Positions 37,919 through 45,171 of a DNA stretch of 64,000 nt are shown one piece after another; the stretch's first letter is position 1; each line of letters opens with the position of its first letter. A program made the translations under genes and the position numbers. The stretch comes from Pseudorhizobium flavum. Its GTDB lineage: Bacteria > Pseudomonadota > Alphaproteobacteria > Rhizobiales > Rhizobiaceae. The notes below the pieces were generated by a model that had not been told where the DNA came from, ran no database searches, and saw nothing but the letters and a program-made list of their open reading frames with translations. The stretch lies in contig NZ_LR723670.1 in the NCBI RefSeq assembly GCF_902502825.2, forward strand, positions 744,001 to 808,000, given 5' to 3'.

Positions 37919-39352
37919 TCAGTCGATCGCGATGACCTTGCCGGGGTTCATGATGTTGGCCGGGTCAAAGACGCGCTTGATGCGACGCATCAGGTCGATC
38001 TCTATCGTGGGTCGGATGCGGGCCAACTCATCGCGCTTCAACTGACCGATTCCGTGTTCCGCCGAGATCGAGCCGTTCATCGACAGCACGATGCCATAGA
38101 CGATCTCGTTCACCTCGCGCCAACGAGCCAGGAAGGCAGCCTTGTCGGCACCGACGGGCTGGGAGATGTTGTAGTGAATGTTGCCGTCGCCCAGATGCCC
38201 GAAGGCGCAGATGCGGGCGCCTGGAACGGCCCCCATGACCGCCGCGTCCGCCGCCTCCATGAAGCGCGGGATGCTCGAGACCGGAACGGAGACATCGTGC
38301 TTGATCGACCCGCCCTCCGGTTTCTGCGCATCCGACATGCTCTCGCGCATGTGCCAGAGCGCCGTCTGCTGCGCGACCGAGTTGGCGATAACGGCATCCC
38401 GCACGAGCCCCGTCTCCAGGCCCCATTCCAGCAGTGCATGGACCATGGTTTCGGCGGTCTCGGCCGAGTCAGAGGTGGAGATGTCGATCAGCGCATACCA
38501 GGGATGCGGCTCCGAGAGGGGATCGCGAACGCCTTCGATGTGGCGCGTGGTGAACTCGACCCCGAGACGGGGCATGAGTTCGAACCCGGTCAAAGACGTC
38601 CCGCAGAGGTTCGATGCCTTTTCGAAGAGGCGCAGAGCATCGGCCGGTGAAGTCAGGCCGGCGAGGGCGACCTGCCGACCGACCGGCTGCGGGAAGAGCT
38701 TCAACACGGCACCAGTAATGATGCCGAGTGTTCCTTCTGCGCCGATAAAGAGGTCGCGGAGGTCGTAACCGGTATTGTCCTTCTTCAGCCGCCGCATGCC
38801 GTCCCAGATTTCGCCCGTCGGCAGCACCACTTCGAGACCGAGGCAAAGCTGGCGCATGTTGCCATAGGCGAGAACGGCCGTGCCGCCGGCATTCGTCGAG
38901 AGATTGCCGCCTATGCGGCAGGAGCCCTCCGATCCGAGCGAAAGCGGAAAGAGCCGCTGAACGGATTCGGCCGCGTGCTGCACCTCCGCAAGGATGGCAC
39001 CGCCCTCCGCGGCAAGAACATTTGCCACGGGATCGACATCCAGAATGCGGTTCATGCGCTCGAGGGAAAGGATCAGGTCAGTCCCGCTCTCGCGTGGCAC
39101 CTGTCCTCCGACAAGGCCAGTATTGCCGGTCTGGGGAACGATCGGCGTCCGAGTCTCGGTAGCTAGCTGAAGAATATCGGCGACTTCGCGGGTAGAGCCG
39201 GGTTTGAGGATCATCGGGGAGGCGCCCCGGTACAGGCCGCGGTTCTCGACGAGGCGAGGCGCGATGTCCTCCGCGCTGCGCAGGACGTTGGCCGGGCCGA
39301 CGATGGCCGCAAAGCGCTCCAGAACGTCCGAGGATAGGCCGGGCATGTCCAT
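37919..39352 (-). CDS. FAD-linked oxidase (D-lactate / D-2-hydroxyglutarate / glycolate dehydrogenase type)
   Basis: A 477-residue flavoprotein with an N-terminal PCMH FAD-binding domain ('VPQTGNTGLVGGQVP', 'GSEGSCRIGGNLSTNAGGTAVLAYGNM', 'GAEGTLGIITGAVLKLFP') and a C-terminal FAD-oxidase_C domain ('FGHLGDGNIHYNISQP', 'SAEHGIGQLKRDELA', 'FDPANIMNPGK'). It oxidises a 2-hydroxy acid; the exact one is not decidable here, and no GlcE/GlcF partners are present, which argues for a single-subunit D-lactate or D-2-hydroxyglutarate enzyme. It starts 15 bp after the Sua5/TsaC stop, so the pair is probably an operon. GGGAG precedes ATG 39352. Confidence 0.9.
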   Translation of the reverse strand: MDMPGLSSDVLERFAAIVGPANVLRSAEDIAPRLVENRGLYRGASPMILKPGSTREVADILQLATETRTPIVPQTGNTGLVGGQVPRESGTDLILSLERMNRILDVDPVANVLAAEGGAILAEVQHAAESVQRLFPLSLGSEGSCRIGGNLSTNAGGTAVLAYGNMRQLCLGLEVVLPTGEIWDGMRRLKKDNTGYDLRDLFIGAEGTLGIITGAVLKLFPQPVGRQVALAGLTSPADALRLFEKASNLCGTSLTGFELMPRLGVEFTTRHIEGVRDPLSEPHPWYALIDISTSDSAETAETMVHALLEWGLETGLVRDAVIANSVAQQTALWHMRESMSDAQKPEGGSIKHDVSVPVSSIPRFMEAADAAVMGAVPGARICAFGHLGDGNIHYNISQPVGADKAAFLARWREVNEIVYGIVLSMNGSISAEHGIGQLKRDELARIRPTIEIDLMRRIKRVFDPANIMNPGKVIAID

Positions 39353-39367
39353 CACGCGCTCCCCTAG

Positions 39368-40345
39368 CTAGCTTCGTGGCGCGGCGGCGCGCGCGAGCCG
39401 ATCGTTGATGGCCTCGCCCAGCCCTTCGTTGGGGATCGCTGTGATGGCGATGCCGCGCGGCGCAATCGCATCTGCCTTCTTCAGATAATCGAAGAGATTG
39501 GAGGCGGCTTCCGCCAGGTCACCTGCGGGGCTGAGGTTGAAGAGGGCGGCAGCCTCGTTCTGCCCGGCAACCTCTTGGCCGCCGAAGCAGATCACTGCTT
39601 CATCTGGCGCTACGGCGACCGCATTCAGCCTGACCGGCGCGCCGGGGGCATAATGCGAAGCCAGCATCCCGGGCGCCTCGATCGTCGCGGCCGGCGCTTC
39701 CTGGCGAATGATCGGCAGCCCGGCCACGGCTTCGATCTGGTCGGCGGAGACCCCGCCTGGGCGCAGAAGCCGGACCAGGTTTCCCTCGACGCGGAGGATG
39801 GTTGATTCAACGCCGACAGGCGCCGCGTCACCGTCGATGATCAGTGCCAGCTTCTCGCCTAGGTCCTCTGCGACGTGCTGCGCGCTCGTAGGGCTCACTT
39901 TTCCGGATGTGTTGGCGCTCGGGGCCGCAAGGGGCCTGCCGAGCCGGCGGATCACCGAGCCCGCAAAACCAACCGGAACCCGCACGCCCACAGTAGTGAG
40001 ACCGGCGGTTGCCAGCGGGTGGATGGGCGTGCCTTCCTTCAGGGGCAGGATCAATGTCAGTGGGCCGGGCCAGAAATGCTCGGCGAGGCGTTGGGAGACT
40101 GGGTCGAACAGCGCATGCTGCTCGGCCATGGCAAAATCCGCCATGTGGCAGATCAGCGGGTTGAAGCGGGGTCGCCCCTTGGTTTCGTAGATCCGTGTCA
40201 GGGCGAGCGGATTGGTCGCATCCGCCGCAAGGCCGTAGACGGTCTCCGTTGGAAGGGCCACGGGCAGACCTTCGCGCAGCGTGTCCACCGCCGCGTGCAG
40301 GGCGTCTTCCTCATCGCTTCGCAGATGGATGATCCTGGCCGTCAT
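39368..40345 (-). CDS. tsaC: L-threonylcarbamoyladenylate synthase (Sua5/YwlC type)
   Basis: A 325-residue long (Sua5-type) enzyme making threonylcarbamoyl-AMP for the t6A37 modification of tRNAs. The YrdC domain occupies about 1-205 ('ALPTETVYGLAADATN', 'ETKGRPRFNPLICH', 'RPLAAPSANTSGKVSPTSA', 'STILRVEGNLVRLLRPGGV'), followed by the Sua5 C-terminal domain ('EAPGMLASHYAPGAPVRL'). Upstream gene of the FAD oxidase in the same short transcript. Confidence 0.95.
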   Translation of the reverse strand: MTARIIHLRSDEEDALHAAVDTLREGLPVALPTETVYGLAADATNPLALTRIYETKGRPRFNPLICHMADFAMAEQHALFDPVSQRLAEHFWPGPLTLILPLKEGTPIHPLATAGLTTVGVRVPVGFAGSVIRRLGRPLAAPSANTSGKVSPTSAQHVAEDLGEKLALIIDGDAAPVGVESTILRVEGNLVRLLRPGGVSADQIEAVAGLPIIRQEAPAATIEAPGMLASHYAPGAPVRLNAVAVAPDEAVICFGGQEVAGQNEAAALFNLSPAGDLAEAASNLFDYLKKADAIAPRGIAITAIPNEGLGEAINDRLARAAAPRS

Positions 40346-40384
40346 GTCCGTGTCCTAACGCGTAATCGCCCGCGTCGGCAATGC

Positions 40385-40408
40385 AAAAGCTCCTTGTCTA
40401 GAGCTTTT
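40385..40408 (-). terminator. Possible terminator of the unrecognised gene at 40.4-41.1 kb
   Basis: AAAAGCTC (40385-40392) / GAGCTTTT (40401-40408), 8 perfect pairs overlapping the stop codon of the minus-strand gene. The T run is within the stem, so termination is likely but modest. Confidence 0.45.
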
Positions 40409-41063
40409 TGATCATCGTCCGGAGTGACTGGCTTGGTGCCCCGAGAAGAAGAAGGTTCTTCATGGCTTCCCTTGGATTTGCCGTGCGGAACAGGAGACCA
40501 TCCTTCCGCATCGATCGATCTATGCGGAGCGTGTCGCCCGCCGCCTTTTCATAGGCGACGGCGAAATACATCCGTACATTTCCGCTACGGATATTCTCGA
40601 AGAAGGGATAGCTCTCGCTGATGTCGGAGGAGAAATTGGCAATGTAGAAGGACCAGTGGACAGGCCCTCTCTGCGCAAATCGGGTGCTCGCCGTCGTGAC
40701 ATGGCAGTAGCCGAGATGCGGGATCTCCTCAAACGCCCTGGAGAAGATTACCTTTGGGAAGCGGATCGCCTCATGGAAGGCGTTGAGCCTCTCATGAGTC
40801 CTCTCGCCCGCCCGCACAAGCTTCCTGTTGGTTCTTTCGGCGACTTCCTCAAAGCTCAGGTAGCGCTTTGTCTCGCGATCCCAGGTCGGCGCGGTGCGAT
40901 CGATCCTGCCCGTCCGCAGGAACTCGGAATGAGGCGCCGCGCTGGTCGCGGAAAGGCGCCGTGGCGCCTGGTTCTGGTAGTAGCGCCGCTTTGCACTTGC
41001 CTGCACCGTCTGCTTCCCTCGGTCTTGCGTCGGCGCAGATGGTAGCGAGCTATGGTTAATCAT
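40398..41063 (-). CDS. Unrecognised protein
   Basis: About 221 residues. The first 50 residues are basic and Gln/Ser/Pro-rich ('[23 protein letters not shown]') and look disordered. The rest is mixed and folded-looking: '[23 protein letters not shown]', '[18 protein letters not shown]', '[21 protein letters not shown]', '[22 protein letters not shown]'. No signal peptide or membrane span. I do not recognise a family. The frame extends to a TTG at 41159, but that start would lie against the BA14K gene; the Met at 41063 is the first plausible one, though it has no clear Shine-Dalgarno. The compact Trp/Tyr-rich core suggests an enzyme or binding domain; no function is proposed. Confidence 0.6.
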   Translation of the reverse strand: MINHSSLPSAPTQDRGKQTVQASAKRRYYQNQAPRRLSATSAAPHSEFLRTGRIDRTAPTWDRETKRYLSFEEVAERTNRKLVRAGERTHERLNAFHEAIRFPKVIFSRAFEEIPHLGYCHVTTASTRFAQRGPVHWSFYIANFSSDISESYPFFENIRSGNVRMYFAVAYEKAAGDTLRIDRSMRKDGLLFRTANPREAMKNLLLLGAPSQSLRTMIKKL

Positions 41064-41161
41064 GCGTATCGGAGCGCTGGAACCCTGTCGGACCGCACGG
41101 GAACGAACAGGCGCTTCCTCCGTTTTTCCGCCGATCGAAGGAAAAGAGGAGACAGCCAACC

Positions 41162-41638
41162 ATGGGTAAGTTCAAGTTTCGTCTGACGACGATGGTAGCG
41201 GCGCTCGCCGTGACTGTGACCACCTATGTGCCGGTCCAGGCGATGCCGTTGCCGGCTGCCCCGGCCGCGAGCGCGCAGGGACTCGTCACCGACGTGCAGT
41301 ACCGTGACCGCTGGGACCGCCGCTACGATCGCAGATGGGACCGCCGGGAGGCTCGCCGCGACTACCGCCGCGGCTATCGGGCGGGCTACTATAACGGATA
41401 CCGCGGCTATCGCGAGCGTCGACCGGGGTACCGCTACTACAACGGCTTCTGGTTCCCGCTCGCCGCCTTCACCGCAGGTGCGATCATCAGCGGTGGAGCT
41501 CAGGCCCGGCCCAGTGGCAGCCATAGCGTGCGCCATTACCAGTGGTGCGAAAGCCGCTATCGCTCATACCGCGCCTCCGACAACACGTTTCAGCCGTATA
41601 ACGGGCCGCGTCGCCAGTGCAACTCGCCTTACTCCTGA
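41162..41638 (+). CDS. BA14K family exported protein, copy 1
   Basis: A 158-residue protein with a signal sequence (to about residue 35), an Arg/Tyr/Asp-rich repeat region ('[24 protein letters not shown]', shortened here by segment), a hydrophobic patch ('[16 protein letters not shown]'), and the C-terminal BA14K signature ('[19 protein letters not shown]', 'PYNGPRRQC'). BA14K is named after a Brucella immunoreactive 14-kDa protein with lectin-like activity. It is probably attached to the envelope. Followed by a clear terminator and then by a paralog. Confidence 0.9.
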   Translation: MGKFKFRLTTMVAALAVTVTTYVPVQAMPLPAAPAASAQGLVTDVQYRDRWDRRYDRRWDRREARRDYRRGYRAGYYNGYRGYRERRPGYRYYNGFWFPLAAFTAGAIISGGAQARPSGSHSVRHYQWCESRYRSYRASDNTFQPYNGPRRQCNSPYS

Positions 41639-41660
41639 TATAGTTGCGTATGCCACGATG

Positions 41661-41685
41661 AGCCGCTCCCATGGGGGCGGCTTTT
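41661..41685 (+). terminator. Rho-independent terminator after BA14K copy 1
   Basis: AGCCGCTCC (41661-41669) / GGGGCGGCT (41674-41682) with a CATG loop and one T-G pair, followed by TTTA. Confidence 0.8.
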
Positions 41686-41822
41686 ATCGTCTGGCAGGTT
41701 TCACTTGCGCTTGGCGTTAATTCGGGGTTCAGCTTGCCTTTACTATGAGTTTGCTGATCCATGGGATACCCGGCAGCCGCGCTGGTCGACGGGAGCGGAA
41801 TTCAACTTCAATGGAGAAGAAG

Positions 41823-42272
41823 ATGAAAAAGCTGTTCAGAAAAGTCGCGATCGCCGCCCTCTCGGCAGCTGTCGTCGGTTCGAGTTTCATGCCCGCCCAG
41901 GCCGCCATGCCAAGTGTGGTAAACCCGGCGGCAAAGATAGAACCGAAATCGGATCTAATCGAAGTCCGCCACCGCGGTTACCGTCGCGGCTACTACCATG
42001 GGCATCGCGGCTACCGGCATCATCGCCCCGGCTACCGCTACCATGACGGCTACTGGTTTCCCCTCGCAGCGTTCGGTGCAGGCGCCCTGATCGGCGGTGC
42101 GATCGCGGCCCAGCCTCGCTATGTCGAGCCGGCTCCGGCGTACCGCGCCAGCGGCCTGAACCCGCGCCACTATGACTGGTGCCATGCCCGCTACCGGTCC
42201 TATGACGCCTATTCCAACACGTTTCAGCCCTATCACGGCCCGCGCCAGACCTGCTACTCGCCCTATTACTGA
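41823..42272 (+). CDS. BA14K family exported protein, copy 2
   Basis: A 149-residue paralog of the preceding gene: signal peptide ('MKKLFRKVAIAALSAAVVG' to 'PAQAA'), a His/Arg/Tyr/Gly-rich repeat stretch ('YRRGYYHGHRGYRHHRPGYRY' shortened), the 'YWFPLAAFGAGALIGG' patch and the signature 'HYDWCHARYRSYDAYSNTF', 'PYHGPRQTC'. The ATG at 41823 is chosen because GGAG lies 6 bases before it. Copy 1 is Arg/Asp-rich where copy 2 is His-rich, so the repeat region has diverged while both ends stayed alike. Confidence 0.9.
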   Translation: MKKLFRKVAIAALSAAVVGSSFMPAQAAMPSVVNPAAKIEPKSDLIEVRHRGYRRGYYHGHRGYRHHRPGYRYHDGYWFPLAAFGAGALIGGAIAAQPRYVEPAPAYRASGLNPRHYDWCHARYRSYDAYSNTFQPYHGPRQTCYSPYY

Positions 42273-42300
42273 GCTGGCAAGCTGATCCGGCTCAAAGAAG

Positions 42301-42335
42301 AAGCCCGTCCGGTGCTCGCCCGACGGGCTTTTTTG
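42301..42335 (+). terminator. Rho-independent terminator after BA14K copy 2
   Basis: AAGCCCGTC (42301-42309) / GACGGGCTT (42322-42330), 9 perfect pairs, followed by a run of T. Confidence 0.85.
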
Positions 42336-42369
42336 CTGTCTGTTTCTGCGTAGCTAGGAGCCGGCTCCA

Positions 42370-42400
42370 TTGACAATCAGATTTACGTTTACGTAAAAAG
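42370..42400 (+). promoter_or_regulatory. Promoter with LiuR-like operator for the acyl-CoA dehydrogenase operon
   Basis: A perfect -35 TTGACA (42370-42375) is followed by the dyad TTTACGT-TT-ACGTAAA (42382-42397), which occupies the spacer and the expected -10 position (42393-42399, A/T-rich). The dyad resembles, as I recall it, the site of the MerR-type regulator LiuR, which controls acyl-CoA and branched-chain amino acid catabolism genes in proteobacteria. MerR regulators bind in the promoter spacer, which fits the placement. It is 53 bp before the ATG. No merR-type gene is in the window. Confidence 0.6.
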
Positions 42401-42452
42401 CAGGGAGTTTCTTGCCGGGCCCGCCCCCGGCCGTCCATGAGGAGGATGCAGC

Positions 42453-44234
42453 ATGTACAAGGCTCCGGTCGAGGAAATTTCCTTCACCCTGAATCACGTC
42501 ATCGGGCTTTCGGGAGCGATCGACGCAGGCAGGCTCGGTGATCTCTCGCAGGATCTGGTTGATGCCATCCTTGAAGAGGCCGGCCGCTTTGCCACCAACG
42601 AGATGGCGCCGCTCGGCGAGGCCGGCGACCGGCAGGGAGCCCGCATTTCCGATGGCGTGGTGACCACTCCGGACGGTTGGGCCAATCTCTACCGCAATTG
42701 GCGGGAAGGTGGCTGGAACGGCCTCACCGGTCCAGAAGCCTATGGCGGCCAGAATCTGCCGCACATGCTGAATGTTGCCGCGCTGGAGATGTGGAACTCG
42801 GCCTCCATGGCCTTCGCCCTCGCACCGACCCTTACCATGGGCGCCATCGAGGCGCTCGACAAGCACGGCAGCGACGAGCTCAAGGCAATCTATCTTGAGA
42901 AGCTTGTCTCCGGCGAATGGACCGGGACCATGAATCTGACGGAGCCGCATGCCGGTTCCGACCTCGGTGTGCTCAAGACCCGCGCCGAACGCCGCGACGA
43001 TGGAACCTACCGGATCTTCGGCCAGAAGATCTACATCACCTGGGGCGAGCATGATGCGGCGGATAACATCATCCATCTGGTGCTGGCGCGCCTTCCGGAT
43101 GCGCCCGCCGGCACGCGCGGCATATCGCTATTCCTGGTGCCGAAGTTCCTCGTCAACGAGGATGGCTCGCTCGGCGCCCGCAACGACGTCTTCTGCCACT
43201 CGATCGAACACAAGCTTGGCATCCACGGCTCACCGACCTGCACGATGATCTACGGCGATGGCAAGTTCGGCGAGGAGAAGGGTGCGATCGGGTGGCTGGT
43301 CGGCGAGGAGAACAAGGGTCTCGCCTGCATGTTCACCATGATGAACAACGCCCGTCTTGCAGTCGGCATGCAGGGTGTCGCGATCGCCGAGGCGGCCACC
43401 CAGAAGGCCATCGAATACGCACGGGAGCGCACTCAGGGTAAGGCGCCTGGGTGGACGGGAAGCGGCATGAGCCCGATCATCGAGCATCCCGACGTGGCGC
43501 GCATGCTGCTGACCATGAAGGCGCTGACCCAGGGCTCCCGCGCCATCTGCTATGCCTGTGCCCACGCGATCGACATGGCCCATCATAGCGAGGGTGACGA
43601 GGCCAAGGCCTGGGGCGAGCGGGCCGCGCTTCTTACGCCGATCGCCAAGTCTTTCGCCACCGATGCGGGCGTGGACGTCGCGTCCCTCGGCATTCAGGTG
43701 CATGGGGGAATGGGTTTCATCGAGGAAACCGGCGCTGCCCGCTATCTTCGCGATGCGCGGATCGCTCCGATCTATGAGGGCACCAACGGTATCCAGGCGA
43801 TCGACCTCGTGACCCGCAAGCTGCCGCTCTCTGGCGGTGGCCAGGTCGGCGGCTTCATCGCCGAGTTGAAAGAAGTCGCTGAGCGCGTCGCCTCGTCCAA
43901 CAAACCAGCTTTCGGCAGGACGGTTGAGGGCCTGCAGGCGGCGATCAGCGATCTGGAGGCGGCGACGGAATGGCTCTTGAAGGCGCAGGCAGAAGGCCGC
44001 GTGGCCGAGGCGCTCGCAGGTGCCACGCCGTACCAGCGCCTCTTCGGCCTGGTGCTGACCGGCGTCTATCTCGCCAAGGGGGCTCTTGCGCCTGCGGAGG
44101 ATGGCAAGGGCGCGCACCGCATGGCACTTTGCCGCTTCGCGGTGGAGAACCTGCTGCCTGAAACGGGGGCGCTGAATCGCCAGGTGGTCGAGGGGGCTGC
44201 CAGCCTCGAAGCGGCCCGCAGTGTTCTGGCCTGA
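42453..44234 (+). CDS. Acyl-CoA dehydrogenase (DmdC/AcdA-like, large form)
   Basis: A 593-residue FAD enzyme of the large acyl-CoA dehydrogenase class with an N-terminal extension and a C-terminal extra domain. Seen: 'WTGTMNLTEPHAGSDLGVLKTRAER' (FAD/substrate site), 'GQKIYITWGEHD', 'QVHGGMGFIEETGAARYLRDARI', and the catalytic Glu region 'PIYEGTNGIQAIDLV'. Relatives act on medium- or long-chain acyl-CoA or on 3-methylthiopropionyl-CoA (DmdC), which sequence alone cannot separate. It forms an operon with the enoyl-CoA hydratase 11 bp downstream, under a LiuR-like promoter. Confidence 0.92.
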   Translation: MYKAPVEEISFTLNHVIGLSGAIDAGRLGDLSQDLVDAILEEAGRFATNEMAPLGEAGDRQGARISDGVVTTPDGWANLYRNWREGGWNGLTGPEAYGGQNLPHMLNVAALEMWNSASMAFALAPTLTMGAIEALDKHGSDELKAIYLEKLVSGEWTGTMNLTEPHAGSDLGVLKTRAERRDDGTYRIFGQKIYITWGEHDAADNIIHLVLARLPDAPAGTRGISLFLVPKFLVNEDGSLGARNDVFCHSIEHKLGIHGSPTCTMIYGDGKFGEEKGAIGWLVGEENKGLACMFTMMNNARLAVGMQGVAIAEAATQKAIEYARERTQGKAPGWTGSGMSPIIEHPDVARMLLTMKALTQGSRAICYACAHAIDMAHHSEGDEAKAWGERAALLTPIAKSFATDAGVDVASLGIQVHGGMGFIEETGAARYLRDARIAPIYEGTNGIQAIDLVTRKLPLSGGGQVGGFIAELKEVAERVASSNKPAFGRTVEGLQAAISDLEAATEWLLKAQAEGRVAEALAGATPYQRLFGLVLTGVYLAKGALAPAEDGKGAHRMALCRFAVENLLPETGALNRQVVEGAASLEAARSVLA

Positions 44235-44245
44235 GGGGAAATGTC

Positions 44246-45001
44246 ATGAGCGACAACCATATTCTCGTCGAGCGGCCCGATGCGCAGCCGGGCGTCCTCG
44301 TCATCCGCCTCAATCGGCCGGAGAAGAAGAACGCGATCACCACGGCCATGTATGCCCGGATGACGGAAGCCCTGCATGAGGCGGACAATCACGCCGAGAT
44401 CCGCGCGGTTGCCTTCCTCGGGACCGACAACTGCTTTTCAGCCGGCAATGACATGGCAGATTTCCTCACCTATGCCATGGGTGGCGGCGGTCGGCCATCG
44501 GCCGCCGATTTCCTCCAGGCACTCGCCACCTGCGACAAGCCCATGGTCTCCGGCGTCGACGGCCTGGCCATCGGCATTGGCACGACAATTCACCTGCACT
44601 GCGACATGACGATAGCCTCAGATCGCAGCCTCTTCCGCACGCCGTTCGTCGACCTCGCGCTCGTGCCGGAGGCCGCCTCCAGTCTGATCGCGCCGCGGGT
44701 CATGGGACACCAGCGAGCCTTCGCCCTGCTCGCCGCAGGCGAGAGCTTTTCCGCCGAACCGGCCCGCGAGGCCGGCATAGTGTGGAAGGTCGTCTCACCG
44801 GACGCTGTCGAGGCCGAGACGCTTGCGCTCGCCGCCAACCTCGCCGCCAAGCCTCCCCATGCCATGAAGATCGCCCGCAACCTCATCCGCGGTAATGGCG
44901 ATGATGTGCTGGCGCGCATGGACGAGGAACTGGTGCACTTCACGGCGCAGCTCCGCAGCGCTGAGGCCCGTGCAGCCTTTGAGGCTTTCATGCGCCGCTG
45001 A
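44246..45001 (+). CDS. Enoyl-CoA hydratase/isomerase
   Basis: A 251-residue crotonase-fold enzyme of beta-oxidation or a related acyl-CoA pathway. The CoA-binding 'SAGNDMADFLTYA' and oxyanion-hole 'VDGLAIGIGTTIHLHCDMTIAS' regions are present. The first catalytic Glu position in typical hydratases is not obvious, and 'PFVDLALVPEAASSL' carries the second Glu, so it may act as an isomerase or hydratase. Second gene of the acyl-CoA operon. Confidence 0.9.
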   Translation: MSDNHILVERPDAQPGVLVIRLNRPEKKNAITTAMYARMTEALHEADNHAEIRAVAFLGTDNCFSAGNDMADFLTYAMGGGGRPSAADFLQALATCDKPMVSGVDGLAIGIGTTIHLHCDMTIASDRSLFRTPFVDLALVPEAASSLIAPRVMGHQRAFALLAAGESFSAEPAREAGIVWKVVSPDAVEAETLALAANLAAKPPHAMKIARNLIRGNGDDVLARMDEELVHFTAQLRSAEARAAFEAFMRR

Positions 45002-45055
45002 GCCGGCGCATTGGCTCAATTTTAGGCCATTCTTAATATCATTGTTCCTAACTGG

Positions 45056-45083
45056 GCGCAGGGCATGGGAGGTGCCCTTGCGC
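45056..45083 (+). promoter_or_regulatory. Hairpin in the mcpU leader
   Basis: GCGCAGGGCA (45056-45065) pairs with TGCCC (45073-45077) and TGCGC (45079-45083), 10 pairs with one bulged T and a 7-nt loop. There is no T run. It lies between the enoyl-CoA hydratase stop and the mcpU start; it may mark a processing or regulatory site. Confidence 0.35.
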
Positions 45084-45171
45084 ATGATGCGCCGTTCCCA
45101 TCATCCAGAATGGCCGGCCGCTGCAGCTTTCGCTTCCGCAGGCGTTGCCGGCGCGCATCCAAGGACCAGTT

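Noticed and set aside
41064..41159. N-terminal extension of the unrecognised protein to a TTG start
   Set aside because: It would begin 2 bp from the divergent BA14K ATG and has no ribosome binding site.
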